64,000 nucleotides of DNA from Peronospora farinosa (lineage: Eukaryota > Oomycota > Peronosporomycetes > Peronosporales > Peronosporaceae): positions 248,001 to 312,000 of the forward strand of contig CANTFK010000993.1 in the NCBI GenBank assembly GCA_947646735.1, read 5' to 3'. Position numbers and translations under genes: made by a program. A model generated the notes under the pieces. It had not been told where the DNA came from and did no database searches. It saw only the letters and a list, made by a program, of their open reading frames with translations. How positions within the stretch are numbered: position 1 is the stretch's first letter; every line of letters begins with the position of its first letter. Positions 22,505 to 32,921 of the stretch are shown here, piece by piece.

Positions 22505-22890
22505 ATGCAGGCCAGGAAGTGGAACGCCGATAATGAAAAGCCGGATGAGGTTTTCGACCTTTTGGGACTTACGGGAGACACTCAACTCATTACGAGCCCG
22601 TTGGGGAACACTTATTTGGACTACTAGAATCATGACATCGACTTGACAGTTGTGGCTGTCGACAAGCTCGGCAAAGTAGAGCGACATAGAGCAGCTTTTT
22701 TAATCGCTTTCATCTTAGGCAAAGACTGCGAGCTGAGCCCATTGCTGAGCTTTTTTGGAGACGTGGAGATCTTGTCACAGGACAAAGCTCGGTCGATTCC
22801 ACTTGACGACTATGCTGGCAGCTATGAGTCGAGTAGGAGAATCAAAGCAGGAAGAATATATAAGGAGACAGGCCTTTTCGATAGCCATTA
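22505..22890 (+). pseudogene. RXLR-effector WY-domain-like fragment with in-frame stop
   Basis: From ATG 22505 the frame reads a WY-like pattern: W at the start, then KPDEVFDLLGL, a short variable part, SPLGNTYLDY. This resembles the alpha-helical WY fold of Phytophthora and downy-mildew host-translocated effectors. A TAG at 22625-22627 stops the frame, which then stays open to 22890. No signal peptide or RXLR-EER lies upstream, so at best this is a decayed C-terminal part. It sits just after the second MLO-like gene. Confidence 0.4.
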
Positions 22891-22919
22891 GCAAGAATGC
22901 ATCTGCTGTAACGTGCCCC

Positions 22920-23130
22920 TATGCATCCATCTTGCTACGCGCGTGTATTTCAAAGTGTATGAGATTTGCACTCCTCCTAGCACCTATCATAATCAAAACA
23001 ACAGCCATCTTGCCTTTACCGGCTGCGCAATGGCCAAATTAATAGCCGACGCCGAAACATTTGCATTGTTCGATTATGTGATTTTACTGATTGAAGGTTA
23101 CGTGTTGTACTTCAAGAGCTTGGGGCTTCA
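22920..23130 (+). repeat. 211-bp dispersed repeat, copy 1
   Basis: Nearly identical to 38834-39044 in the same orientation, with a handful of substitutions and no length change. One frame is open across both (TRVYFKVYEICTP ... FALFDYVILL) and most changes are conservative, but I do not recognise a protein. Flanks of the two copies are unrelated. Confidence 0.88.
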
Positions 23131-23520
23131 AACGTTACACGCAAGAATTTTTGCTATCGATAAGTAGTATAAATACGAAGCTAAAAGTGTGCTAAGACCT
23201 ACGCTTGAGTTGTTCGAATTGTCCGACATCCACCGAAATGTATGACGAAATACATGCTACACAGTACTATCACACGACCTAGAGCAGCACGTTGAGCCGA
23301 TCCATAACTCAAAAAAGTATCGTTGCCGCATCAATACTCTCGAGGCTCATGCCACCAAGCTTTTACAGTACTATCAGACTTGTCTTGTCGTAGCAATGGG
23401 ATTGCGCTTGAACGTTTTACCAGATTAATACCATCAACTTTCAAGAGGTAGTGGCAACCTTTTTATTGCGATATAAGACGATATTCCTTGCGCAAGTTAC
23501 GATGAACCCGCAATTCTCGT
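23131..23520. other. No gene seen
   Basis: A spacer between the 211-bp repeat and the left arm of the inverted duplication. No frame or repeat is supported. Confidence 0.4.
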
Positions 23521-24091
23521 CTCTACGAGATTGCCGAGCCAGCTTCTCGGGGAGGCATTGTATACCATTGTAAGGTGCTGTCAGTCACAGCTATCTAGTC
23601 TTTGCAGAATCGATGCTCTTTGGCACATTCATATACTATAGTGTGCGGCTTATTGACCACCGCGGAATGGTACTTGAAAATACCTGTTCACCAAACAAAC
23701 ATACATCGGCTGTTTCTTTAGCAAAGTCTTGAAAAAGCGTGCGAAAAATGCCCAAACTTCACATAGTGAACGCACATAATTTGTTTGAAGGATTAGAACT
23801 GAACTTTGTCGGTGTCTTGCCATTCTACTGGCTTGCTCTCGACACTTCGAGATTGCTCGGTCTCACATAGTGAGTTCGAGCCATTTTTCAGCTCTGACAC
23901 TTGGGGTGACGAACTTGGTTGCCGTCGTGCTCCTTGTTCTGACTTGCTCTCGACGCTTTGCGAAGATCACAGTGAGTAACTTTAACAGCTTCAACAACAT
24001 TTATCAACAACCAAAAAGCTTTAAAGCGTCCGGGGACGACAAAATAACAAGGCTTAAGATCTTACACAATTCAGAGCCTCAACAAGACAGA

Positions 24092-24345
24092 ATACTCGGT
24101 CGGCATCGCATCGGCACGACCTACTCGGGCGTGGGCGTGTGGCAGAATGATAGCGTAGAGATCCTCGCTAATGATCAAGATAAGCACACCACGCCGTTGT
24201 ACGTGGACACGGAGCGGGTCATTGGCAGCAAGTTCTCGGACCCGATCGGTTTATCTGACACCAAGCAAGCCGTTCCAGGTGCCGTCTGGCACCGTAACAA
24301 GCCGCCGATCCCGATGTAGTCTAAGGTCGAGTCGACGATGTTCGA
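24092..24345 (+). pseudogene. Hsp70 5' fragment (left arm)
   Basis: Decayed copy of the start of a cytosolic Hsp70 gene. The frame reads [17 protein letters not shown], then DTERVIG joined directly to [13 protein letters not shown]. In the intact gene at 45284-43278 these blocks are separated by about 27 codons lying between two copies of a Leu-Ile-Gly-coding sequence. A stop at 24317-24319 replaces a sense codon, and similarity continues to about 24345. It is not functional. Confidence 0.88.
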
Positions 24346-24584
24346 TATCTTTAGAAGTTTTTAAAGTCAGCTCGTAGCACAACGACGACATAATAAACGT
24401 CAGCGGAACTTCGAATCAGAAGTTAAACCTGTGAGAGAGAGGACATGACAACACTACATCAGAAAGATACGCGATGGAGTCGGTGTAGTTACCCATCTTT
24501 TATCATTGATTATTGCGATAGTAAACTGCATTCGCACAAATACTTGTTCACATTACGGATAACTTCTTATACATACATACATGA

Positions 24585-26138
24585 CTATTCGGCTACAGAA
24601 TATGCGCTGAGATTGCTGTTGCTGCTGCTGAGCAGGGGCCGCATATATTGCATGCCGACACTCAAACTCGGCAGCATGGATTGGTTGCCATTGACGGATG
24701 AGATGATGGAAGAGGTGCTGCCGTTAATGGAGGAGGAAGGCAGCAAAAGGTGCAAAGGCGCCGCGGGCACAGTTACTTCCGTTGCCGAGCCACCCACAAC
24801 AGTATGCCGCGAGCATTTGCGGCTCGTCGATGGCGGTGAGGACTTGGATCTGTAATCATAGCCTGGGTGCTCCAGATGATGGTGGCTGGCAACTGGGCCC
24901 AATGACGTCGTGGGCACCGATGGCGGCCAGTCCACGATAATATGCCGAACCGACTGCTCATTGCGTGACTGAAAGCGTACCATCAGCTCGCGCGCATTAG
25001 CCACCGAGATGTCCGGAAGTTTGCGCAACGCAGCCACCTCGACCAGTTTCATAAGCTCATCGAACGTCATCAACACGCCCAGCTCCGCGCGGGCCACCAC
25101 CACGCGCATGATTCCGGCCTCATCGCTCTGATGAAAGTAACCATTGGTGCCCTTGGACGAATGTCCTCCCTGCGCACGCTTCTTCACGCGGCGATGGAGA
25201 GCTGCAAAATGCACACCGTAAGTTCTGGCAGCGGCGCGCAGACTCATCCCCTGCTGTTCCACAGCCGCGATTGCTCTATCCCATGTCTCCGGTGACACTG
25301 TGTGGCTCAGCTTGTAGCCACGTTTCGCGCTGGAGGTCGGATCAAAGTATTGGGGGGAAACACCGCCATCTCTATTGTTGTCCGCGCTACCAGTAGAAGG
25401 TGCTGCACTGACACTCGAGCTGCTGCTAGTCCCAGTCGTCGTGTCATTCTCGCTGTCGCCGCTACCACTGCTGGCGTTGAAGCTGATCTCTTCGTTGCTC
25501 CATTTATGCCTGGAACCATGTCCTGCACGGTAGTTGTCCACAACCAAGGAGCGGTGCTGCTGCTGCTGTTGCTGTCGACGAGTATGCTGTATCTGCGGGT
25601 CGCTGTCGCACATTGTCCGCATGCTGCACTGCGCCAAGGTTTCAGACTCACGCGCAGCGGCGGAGCGTCTCAACGGCTGTTTGCCCCCACCTTTCTCGTC
25701 ATCGCTACTACCATCACTCATCTGGATGCTACTTGTTGCACGCACGGCGCTGCTGTGGGTGCGACTCCCCACGTGGGCCCGCTCGGGCAGCCCGAATGCG
25801 AAGACATCGTCGGCATGTGCGAAGCCGTGCGCGCGCTTGAACGCAAGGATCCAGCGCGTGGGCGGAAAGTCGGGTGGAAAGCTAATTGCGCCCTTGTGGC
25901 TGGCGACCGCACGCACGACAACGCGGACATCGTCCGAGGTGATGCGTTGGTCGTGCCAGAAATGCTCGCGCAGAACGACGAGTGCTTCTTGCTCGTCCGT
26001 CTCGGTCAGGTACTGGCGCACCAGCTCACCACATGACGCTTCGGTTGAGCTTCGAAAGTGATGTTGTCGCTCTCTGTCCATCGGTAGCGAGGACTGGGAC
26101 ATAAGGTCGGCTAGTTTCGGACGCTCGGTCGGATGCAT
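24585..26138 (-). CDS. Pipsqueak-type HTH DNA-binding protein (intact copy)
   Basis: 517 residues on the minus strand from ATG 26138. Residues about 283-322 (ETWDRAIAAVEQQG ... RTYGVHFAALHRRVKKR) form an HTH_psq helix-turn-helix, a DNA-binding fold found in pipsqueak-type proteins and CENP-B/Tc5-type transposases. An upstream segment around residues 56-106 (FPPDFPPTRWILAFKRAHGF) resembles the N-terminal half of a second HTH seen in oomycete CENP-B-like proteins. A Gln run is at 189-194, with Ser-rich linkers around it and a Ser/Asn-rich C-terminus. No DDE catalytic domain is present, so it looks like a nuclear regulator derived from or related to transposases rather than an active transposase. 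Its inverted copy at 26545 is frameshifted. Confidence 0.7.
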   Translation of the reverse strand: MHPTERPKLADLMSQSSLPMDRERQHHFRSSTEASCGELVRQYLTETDEQEALVVLREHFWHDQRITSDDVRVVVRAVASHKGAISFPPDFPPTRWILAFKRAHGFAHADDVFAFGLPERAHVGSRTHSSAVRATSSIQMSDGSSDDEKGGGKQPLRRSAAARESETLAQCSMRTMCDSDPQIQHTRRQQQQQQHRSLVVDNYRAGHGSRHKWSNEEISFNASSGSGDSENDTTTGTSSSSSVSAAPSTGSADNNRDGGVSPQYFDPTSSAKRGYKLSHTVSPETWDRAIAAVEQQGMSLRAAARTYGVHFAALHRRVKKRAQGGHSSKGTNGYFHQSDEAGIMRVVVARAELGVLMTFDELMKLVEVAALRKLPDISVANARELMVRFQSRNEQSVRHIIVDWPPSVPTTSLGPVASHHHLEHPGYDYRSKSSPPSTSRKCSRHTVVGGSATEVTVPAAPLHLLLPSSSINGSTSSIISSVNGNQSMLPSLSVGMQYMRPLLSSSNSNLSAYSVAE

Positions 26139-26544
26139 GTAGATTCAGAAATGCCTCTTTTTAAATGAGACGTCGGCTGGTCTTCAATGTACCGATTATG
26201 GCTCTGTTCGACGAGCTTCTTTTGCGTATTTGTTGTGATTGAAATGGAAACCCAGCCGCTCTTTCTATCACCTAAGTCGGACTCGTAAATGTACTGTTTC
26301 GCTTGTCATGTCTAACGACGTCCCTGCCTTTCGCAATGCAAGGCGCAAGAGAGGACAGCGCTGCAACAAAATTCTCTAGGAACAACTAGCTGGCCAGTCC
26401 ACCCAGTAACTGCTTACTTCAGTAGTTACTTTCCCGATATTCAATCACAACAAATACGCAAAAGAAGCTCGTCGAACAGAGCCATAATCGGTACATTGAA
26501 GACCAGCCGACGTCTCATTTAAAAAGAGGCATTTCTGAATCTAC
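26139..26544. promoter_or_regulatory. Shared divergent intergenic region of HTH_psq copies
   Basis: 406 bp separate the two divergent start codons. The outer 105 bp on each side belong to the duplicated arms and the inner 196 bp (26244-26439) are unique. Any promoter within the arm part is duplicated; a bidirectional arrangement follows from position only. I recognise no core element. Confidence 0.4.
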
Positions 26545-28097
26545 ATGCATCCGACCGAGCGTCCGAAACTAGCCGACCTTATGTCCCAGTCCTCGCTACC
26601 GATGGACAGAGAGCGACAACATCACTTTCGAAGCTCAACCGAAGCGTCATGTGGTGAGCTGGTGCGCCAGTACCTGACCGAGACGGACGAGCAAGAAGCA
26701 CTCGTCGTTCTGCGCGAGCATTTCTGGCACGACCAACGCATCACCTCGGACGATGTCCGCGTTGTCGTGCGTGCGGTCGCCAGCCACAAGGGCGCAATTA
26801 GCTTTCCACCCGACTTTCCGCCCACGCGCTGGATCCTTGCGTTCAAGCGCGCGCACGGCTTCGCACATGCCGACGATGTCTTCGCATTCGGGCTGCCCGA
26901 GCGGGCCCACGTGGGGAGTCGCACCCACAGCAGCGCCGTGCGTGCAACAAGTAGCATCCAGATGAGTGATGGTAGTAGCGATGACGAGAAAGGTGGGGGC
27001 AAACAGCCGTTGAGACGCTCCGCCGCTGCGCGTGAGTCTGAAACCTTGGCGCAGTGCAGCATGCGGACAATGTGCGACAGCGACCCGCAGATACAGCATA
27101 CTCGTCGACAGCAAAGCAGCAGCAGCACCGCTCCTTGGTTGTGGACAACTACCGTGCAGGACATGGTTCCAGGCATAAATGGAGCAACGAAGAGATCAGC
27201 TTCAACGCCAGCAGTGGTAGCGGCGACAGCGAGAATGACACGACGACTGGGACTAGCAGCAGCTCGAGTGTCAGTGCAGCACCTTCTACTGGTAGCGCGG
27301 ACAACAATAGAGATGGCGGTGTTTCCCCCCAATACTTTGATCCGACCTCCAGCGCGAAACGTGGCTACAAGCTGAGCCACACAGTGTCACCGGAGACATG
27401 GGATAGAGCAATCGCGGCTGTGGAACAGCAGGGGATGAGTCTGCGCGCCGCTGCCAGAACTTACGGTGTGCATTTTGCAGCTCTCCATCGCCGCGTGAAG
27501 AAGCGTGCGCAGGGAGGACATTCGTCCAAGGGCACCAATGGTTACTTTCATCAGAGCGATGAGGCCGGAATCATGCGCGTGGTGGTGGCCCGCGCGGAGC
27601 TGGGCGTGTTGATGACGTTCGATGAGCTTATGAAACTGGTCGAGGTGGCTGCGTTGCGCAAACTTCCGGACATCTCGGTGGCTAATGCGCGCGAGCTGAT
27701 GGTACGCTTTCAGTCACGCAATGAGCAGTCGGTTCGGCATATTATCGTGGACTGGCCGCCATCGGTGCCCACGACGTCATTGGGCCCAGTTGCCAGCCAC
27801 CATCATCTGGAGCACCCAGGCTATGATTACAGATCCAAGTCCTCACCGCCATCGACGAGCCGCAAATGCTCGCGGCATACTGTTGTGGGTGGCTCGGCAA
27901 CGGAAGTAACTGTGCCCGCGGCGCCTTTGCACCTTTTGCTGCCTTCCTCCTCCATTAACGGCAGCACCTCTTCCATCATCTCATCCGTCAATGGCAACCA
28001 ATCCATGCTGCCGAGTTTGAGTGTCGGCATGCAATATATGCGGCCCCTGCTCAGCAGCAGCAACAGCAATCTCAGCGCATATTCTGTAGCCGAATAG
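26545..28097 (+). pseudogene. Pipsqueak-type HTH gene, frameshifted inverted copy
   Basis: Plus-strand twin of the minus-strand gene ending at 26138. The first 190 codons agree. At about 27112 the Gln-codon repeat has one base fewer than the left copy, so the frame leaves the protein and stops at 27375. The remainder, including the HTH_psq domain, stays open in the other frame to 28097. Apart from this indel the copy is almost unchanged, so inactivation is recent or the base is a sequencing error in a CAG-rich tract. Confidence 0.88.
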
Positions 28098-28336
28098 TCA
28101 TGTATGTATGTATAAGAAGTTATCCGTAATGTGAACAAGTATTTGTGCGAATGCAGTTTACTATCGCAATAATCAATGATAAAAGATGGGTAACTACACC
28201 GACTCCATCGCGTATCTTTCTGATGTAGTGTTGTCATGTCCTCTCTCTCACAGGTTTAACTTCTGATTCGAAGTTCCGCTGACGTTTATTATGTCGTCGT
28301 TGTGCTACGAGCTGACTTTAAAAACTTCTAAAGATA

Positions 28337-28590
28337 TCGAACATCGTCGACTCGACCTTAGACTACATCGGGATCGGCGGCTTGTTACGGTGCCAGACGG
28401 CACCTGGAACGGCTTGCTTGGTGTCAGATAAACCGATCGGGTCCGAGAACTTGCTGCCAATGACCCGCTCCGTGTCCACGTACAACGGCGTGGTGTGCTT
28501 ATCTTGATCATTAGCGAGGATCTCTACGCTATCATTCTGCCACACGCCCACGCCCGAGTAGGTCGTGCCGATGCGATGCCGACCGAATAT
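28337..28590 (-). pseudogene. Hsp70 5' fragment (right arm)
   Basis: Inverted copy of 24092-24345 with the same internal deletion and stop. The deletion and stop therefore preceded the inverted duplication. Confidence 0.88.
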
Positions 28591-29270
28591 TCTGTCTTGT
28601 TGAGGCTCTGAATTGTGTAAGATCTTAAGCCTTGTTATTTTGTCGTCTTCGGACGCTTTAAAGCTTTTTGGTTGTTGATAAATGTTGTTGAAGCTGTTAA
28701 AGTTACTCACTGTGATCTTCGCAAAGCGTCGAGAGCAAGTCAGAACAAGGAGTACGACGGCGACCAAGTTCGTCACCCCAAGTGTCAGAGCTGAAAAATG
28801 GCTCGAACTCACTATGTGAGACCGAGCAATCTCGAAGTGTCGAGAGCAAGCCAGTAGAATGGCAAGACACCGACAAAGTTCAGTTCTAATCCTTCAAACA
28901 AATTATGTGCGTTCACTATCTGACGTTTGGGCATTTTTCGCACGCTTTTTTCAAGACTTTGCTAAAGAAACAGCCGATGTATGTTTGTTTGGTGAACAGG
29001 TATTTTCAAGTACCATTCCGCGGTGGTCAATAAGCCGCACACTATAGTATATGAATGTGCCAAAGAGCATCGATTCTGCAAAGACTAGATAGCTGTGACT
29101 GACAGCACCTTGCAATGGTATACGATGCCTCCCCGCGAAGCTGGCTCGGCAATCTCGCAGAGTGTAACAGGGCATCTGGTTACACGCAAACATTAATTAA
29201 TATATATAATGTTTGGTCTAAAAGCATCCATGATTACTTTGACCTGTCACTTGGGTGCGATACACAAATG

Positions 29271-30388
29271 TAGAGGTGGTACCCAGACTCAGACTCAGTG
29301 GGTAATTACCCATACCCAGACTCATGGGTTGGGTATGGGTAATTGGCCTCAATTAACCAACTTACCCATGGGTACCCATGGGTAAATGTTTCAAATTTTT
29401 GAGACATACATCAGACACACCTGCTCGTATTGATTTCTAATTGTTTAATGTATTAATGACTCATTACGCCTTTTTTGGTGAAAGTCTACCGCACATATGA
29501 TGCAAAGCAACTGGAGCCAGTGGCGCAGGCCATGCTAAGCAAACTCAACAAATATATATCAAGCTGGTGTTTAAACAGGATGCAAACTTCTTTGCGACGG
29601 TGTTAGATCCAAGATGGAATATTAGCTGGTTCAAAAACCTCGACGAAGGGCCAAAGCAATTTTGGGCTCTTGGCCATAGCCCACAAGCAATTGAGTTGCT
29701 TTTTGTGGGTGCAGCATACAGTCATCAGAAGTCATAAGAAAAAATCCCGCCTCCGCCACCTGTCAACATTTGTAACGACAAGAGCGATGACGACATGGAG
29801 CCAGACGTCTTCGCATTTGCTGAAGACAGAGTTTTACAGACCGCAGTGAGCAAAGTCGAGGAAAAAGCTCAAACTTATTTTGCTCTTTCGCTTGTTCACA
29901 TACACTTATTGCCATTGGAGTGGTGAGCACTGCATCAGCTGCAATTTCCGATACTTGCAAGGATGGCAAGATTTTATCTGGCCATCCCCGCGTCTTCAAC
30001 TCCGTCTGAGAGAGGATTCTCTCAAGGTAGAAAGACTTGCAGGTAGAACAGAACTTCGCTTTCCCCTAAAAGCTTGGAGAGGCTTCTGTGCCTCAAAGAT
30101 TGGATAAGGACACAGGGTCACGTTTTTTTGTTGGCAAGGGATTAGATTTTTCCTTTGTCAGCTCGCTTGAACTTCCCAGTGGGAGACGTAGAGTGTGGAT
30201 ACTTTTATTACCAATTTCCATAATGCTTTTACTCCCTTTCATACTGTTAAATAGTCCGCATATTTATTGCGGGTAACATGGGTAATTACCCGCGGGTATG
30301 AGTCCAAGTCGTGGGTAATGAAATTTGAATGAGTCTGAGTCGTGGGTAAACGCAATTACCCAACCCAGACTCATGGGTACCACCTCTA
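29271..30388 (+). mobile_element. hAT-superfamily DNA transposon, decayed, 1118 bp
   Basis: Perfect 14-bp terminal inverted repeats TAGAGGTGGTACCC / GGGTACCACCTCTA are flanked by an exact 8-bp duplication CACAAATG (29263-29270 and 30389-30396). The 3' LTR of the host element shows the empty site with one CACAAATG. TIR sequence and 8-bp duplication are diagnostic for hAT. Subterminal regions repeat GGGTAATTACCC-like blocks. Too short for a full transposase. Confidence 0.96.
29486..30107 (+). pseudogene. hAT transposase remnant
   Basis: Fragments of the C-terminal half of a hAT transposase. KLVFKQDANFFATVLDPRWN lies near 29553-29620, a block placed before the dimerisation region in hAT proteins. 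A decayed dimerisation segment (GHPRVFNSV ... LKAWRGFCASKIG) reaches about 30107. Stops and frame changes lie between them, and the N-terminal zinc finger and most of the catalytic core are missing. Transposition would depend on another element. Confidence 0.75.
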
Positions 30389-30892
30389 CACAAATGTGAT
30401 TCACCCTCGTGAATGTGATATCCATTTATGGATTCACATGGGAAGGGATGACGCTAGTTGAAGCTAGGCATCGCAACGTCTCAGAAGAACGTCATTCAAA
30501 AGCTTAAATCTAGATTCAAGCTCATGCGACAGAATACGCTTCTAAAGAGTCGCGTATCCGATCTATATACATATATAGCCAATCAGTAGTTAAGTATATA
30601 TTTAATTATAATTAATTAAATATAGCTCAATCTTGAATTTGCTAAATCAAAAGCACCGCGCACGAGAAGCTCTAAAAGCTTCTGCGTGACGTCGGTGAAT
30701 TCTTGTCTTAGAAGTTCGTTGCACTCTCGCTTAAGCGAGAGGCAAGTGGTGGTACGACTGCGTAAGCAGTCTACCAACCTCCTAATCACCCTCGCACGCG
30801 AAGGTAAGACGGTATAACCGCTTCCTCGCTTGTGCATAAGGTGTGTGCTAGTAGTACGAGGCAGCCTTTTTTAGACAGTGCCCGTCTACACT

Positions 30893-30907
30893 TGGTAGCA
30901 TTAGTTG
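30893..30907 (+). other. Primer binding site of gypsy B
   Basis: TGGTAGCATTAGTTG begins two bases after the LTR end. It starts with TGG as a tRNA 3'-end complement should; the tRNA is not identified. Confidence 0.55.
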
Positions 30908-32031
30908 TCCTTCCCACGACCCGTCTCTCTGAGCGTGCGTGTGGTCAAGATGGTCCTTAATATGGACTGGAGTGACTTCCCTCACCTCTCCCAACATCAC
31001 AGGGAGTTGGCAGAGCATATGGCGCAGGGACTTGGTGAACAAGCCCTGGTCAATCTCTTGCATTGTCCTCCTGAGCAACATGTTGCTTAGTTGGAGCAAT
31101 TTGAGGCGTTTGTGCATGGACAGCGTAGAAACGCGTCCGAGGTAAACAGCCAAGACACGGCTGAATCCATCAATAAGACTCAGGATAAGCTTCGGCTTGA
31201 GCAGGCACGTAAGGAGGCGCTCAACAGAACTGTTGAGACGCTCTCTGCCCGGCCTGATCAACCAAGGCTCATTCGGATGGACCCTCCGAAGCTCGATGGA
31301 ACTAGCCTTCACACGATTATCACTGGCTAATAGCAGTTGAGCAATGTGGAGTGGCGCAGCTCATCGAATACGACACCAGGATGGTGTCGTATGCCATGTC
31401 CAACTTGCGTGGCAAAGCGTCAGAGTGGGCATACTCTGCGCTGATGGCTAATGCTGATGCATTTCCATCATGGGCGATCTTTAAGTCAAAGATTCGTGCC
31501 ATGTATCAGCCGCCTAACAACGAAGTGTTGCTTATGGCGCGCTTCTTTGGAGCACGACAGGCGAAACGCTCTCTGCAAGAGTTTGTGCAGGAGATGCGTT
31601 CGCTGTCGGCGTCCATCAATGGGGAACCGATACCAGAGCGTATCAAGGTAGCCACGTTTATGAATGGACTTAGGCACGGCCCATCGCGTCAGGCACTTTT
31701 CAGAAAGGTGCCAGCGACGATGGAAGAGGCAATTGACATTGCCTTAGTTGAGGAGCAATCCTACAACAGCGCCTCGGCGACAGCCTATTACAGGCCGTCG
31801 ACCGAGAGGTCTGATGCCACTCCTATGGAGTTAGGCAATGCAGATGTGATCTGCTACAAGTGCGGCAAGCGAGGCCATATGATGGCTCGCTGCTATGCCA
31901 AAGTAGCTGCTGGTGCTAAGGCAGCCAGCAAAAGGTCTCCCAACCCGAAGGGAGGTGCGAAAAACCAGCGTGCACGACGCACGGGTTCAGCACCTGCCCA
32001 AGATGGGTCGGGAAATGCGGGAGCGCAGTAG
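30905..32031 (+). pseudogene. gag: gypsy B gag, broken
   Basis: Capsid protein. The N-terminus (MDWSDFPHLSQHHRELAEH near 30963) is shared with the relic at 10055. A TAG at 31088-31090 interrupts it and the same frame resumes. A shift near 31325 moves to the frame of 31351-32031, which carries the gag domain (FPSWAIFKSKIRAMYQPP, LQEFVQEMRSLSA) and one zinc knuckle, CYKCGKRGHMMARC, at about 31852-31893, followed by a Lys/Ala-rich tail. Two breaks make it defective. Confidence 0.88.
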
Positions 32032-32169
32032 GGGCGGGATGCCCTACTGTCGCGGACTCTGAAGCTACCTCTAAGTTCAGAGTGATCGAACAAATGGGTA
32101 GCATAGTCTCTGAGGTTCCGAAAGGTCGGACCTTAACCCTTTTGGTCTATAGCGCTCGAGTACGAGGTT

Positions 32170-32568
32170 ATGACCAAGTGATGATCCTTCTCGTTGATTT
32201 TGGGTGCATCACAATATTTTGTGAAACTCGTGGCTCTGAAAAGGAGACCGGCGAGTTATGAGTCGCTTTGCCCGGATGGCAAGCGAGAAGAGGCGATCGT
32301 CCGTTTAGCGAACGGCGCGCTCGTTAAATCGGAGGGAGTTCAAGTTGAACTCACCTTCAGTTTCAGTGACTTCTCTTGTAAAGAGAAGCTCACAGTGCTA
32401 GGTATGGAGAGTCCGTATGACCTCATCCTAGGCATGCCTTGGTTGGCTAAACACCAACCATGGATAGACTGGCGTACACGCACAGTTACGAAAGACATCG
32501 AAAAGGATGTGCTCTTGCGAGAGGCTTATGCGGTTGATGCTATGTCCAACACAGTCGAATTGCGATGA
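32170..32568 (+). pseudogene. pol: gypsy B aspartic protease, broken at active site
   Basis: Retropepsin-like segment with GASQYF, a central beta-rich part, and SPYDLILGMPWLAKHQP, the second hallmark. The catalytic Asp codon (GAT near 32197) is in a different frame from the GAS residues, so a frameshift lies within the D-[ST]-G-A active site. It cannot be active as written. Confidence 0.78.
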
Positions 32569-32921
32569 CGGTATGTCAATCGGCACCAGGAACTACCCAG
32601 CTCGAAAAGAGTGGTGTAGTTGGCGGAAAGCCAGGTGACACATATTCCTACCCAGGTCGAAGAGACTGGTGTAGTGAATGGGATGATGACAAGTAGTCGT
32701 GCGTCCAATGGTCCTGCACAGAGCCGAGAGCATGTGACAGTTGATGGTGGACTGACAAGAAGCCAAGCGCCACAAGAACCGGCACAGAGCCATGAGCCTG
32801 TGCGGCTGGAAGAAGTGCGCTAGCTGAAATAACAACGACACCTTCTTCAAGTTCAATGGTCGTGATGACTTGAGCAACGAGCATCAGACCTATCAAGACG
32901 ATCAAGGGCACGTCGAAACGA

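Larger units (their letters stand above)
23521..26243 (+). repeat. Left arm of large inverted duplication
   Basis: About 2.72 kb whose reverse complement recurs at 26440-29162. Paired coordinates sum to 52683 near the centre and to 52682 farther out, after a 1-bp indel. Arms differ by scattered single bases, for example GG/AA near 24050 and C/T near 24094. Each arm holds an HTH_psq gene and an Hsp70 fragment. The centre (26244-26439) is unique sequence. Confidence 0.95.
26440..29162 (-). repeat. Right arm of large inverted duplication
   Basis: Reverse complement of 23521-26243. It ends at 29162, the base immediately before the TGTAAC start of gypsy B's 5' LTR. Sequence beyond the 3' LTR of gypsy B does not continue the arm. 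Confidence 0.95.
29163..30890 (+). repeat. 5' LTR of gypsy B, interrupted by hAT
   Basis: LTR sequence 29163-29270 and 30397-30890, with the hAT and one copy of its target duplication between them. Removing those gives about 600 bp, close to the 606-bp 3' LTR. It contains a run of TATA-rich sequence near 30560-30620 also present in the 3' LTR. Confidence 0.93.

Noticed and set aside
25302..27380. Long opposite-strand frames over the HTH_psq genes (up to about 250 codons)
   Set aside because: They are shadows in GC-rich, Ser/Gln-coding sequence without domains.
28140..28200. Similarity between sequence downstream of HTH_psq and 45655-45710 upstream of Hsp70, as evidence of a single transfer with the Hsp70 fragment
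   Set aside because: The match is weak and gapped, and its order relative to the Hsp70 sequence differs between the two places.
23521..29162. Inverted duplication as a pure assembly or hairpin artefact
   Set aside because: The arms differ by several substitutions and an indel and are separated by unique sequence. It remains worth checking with reads.
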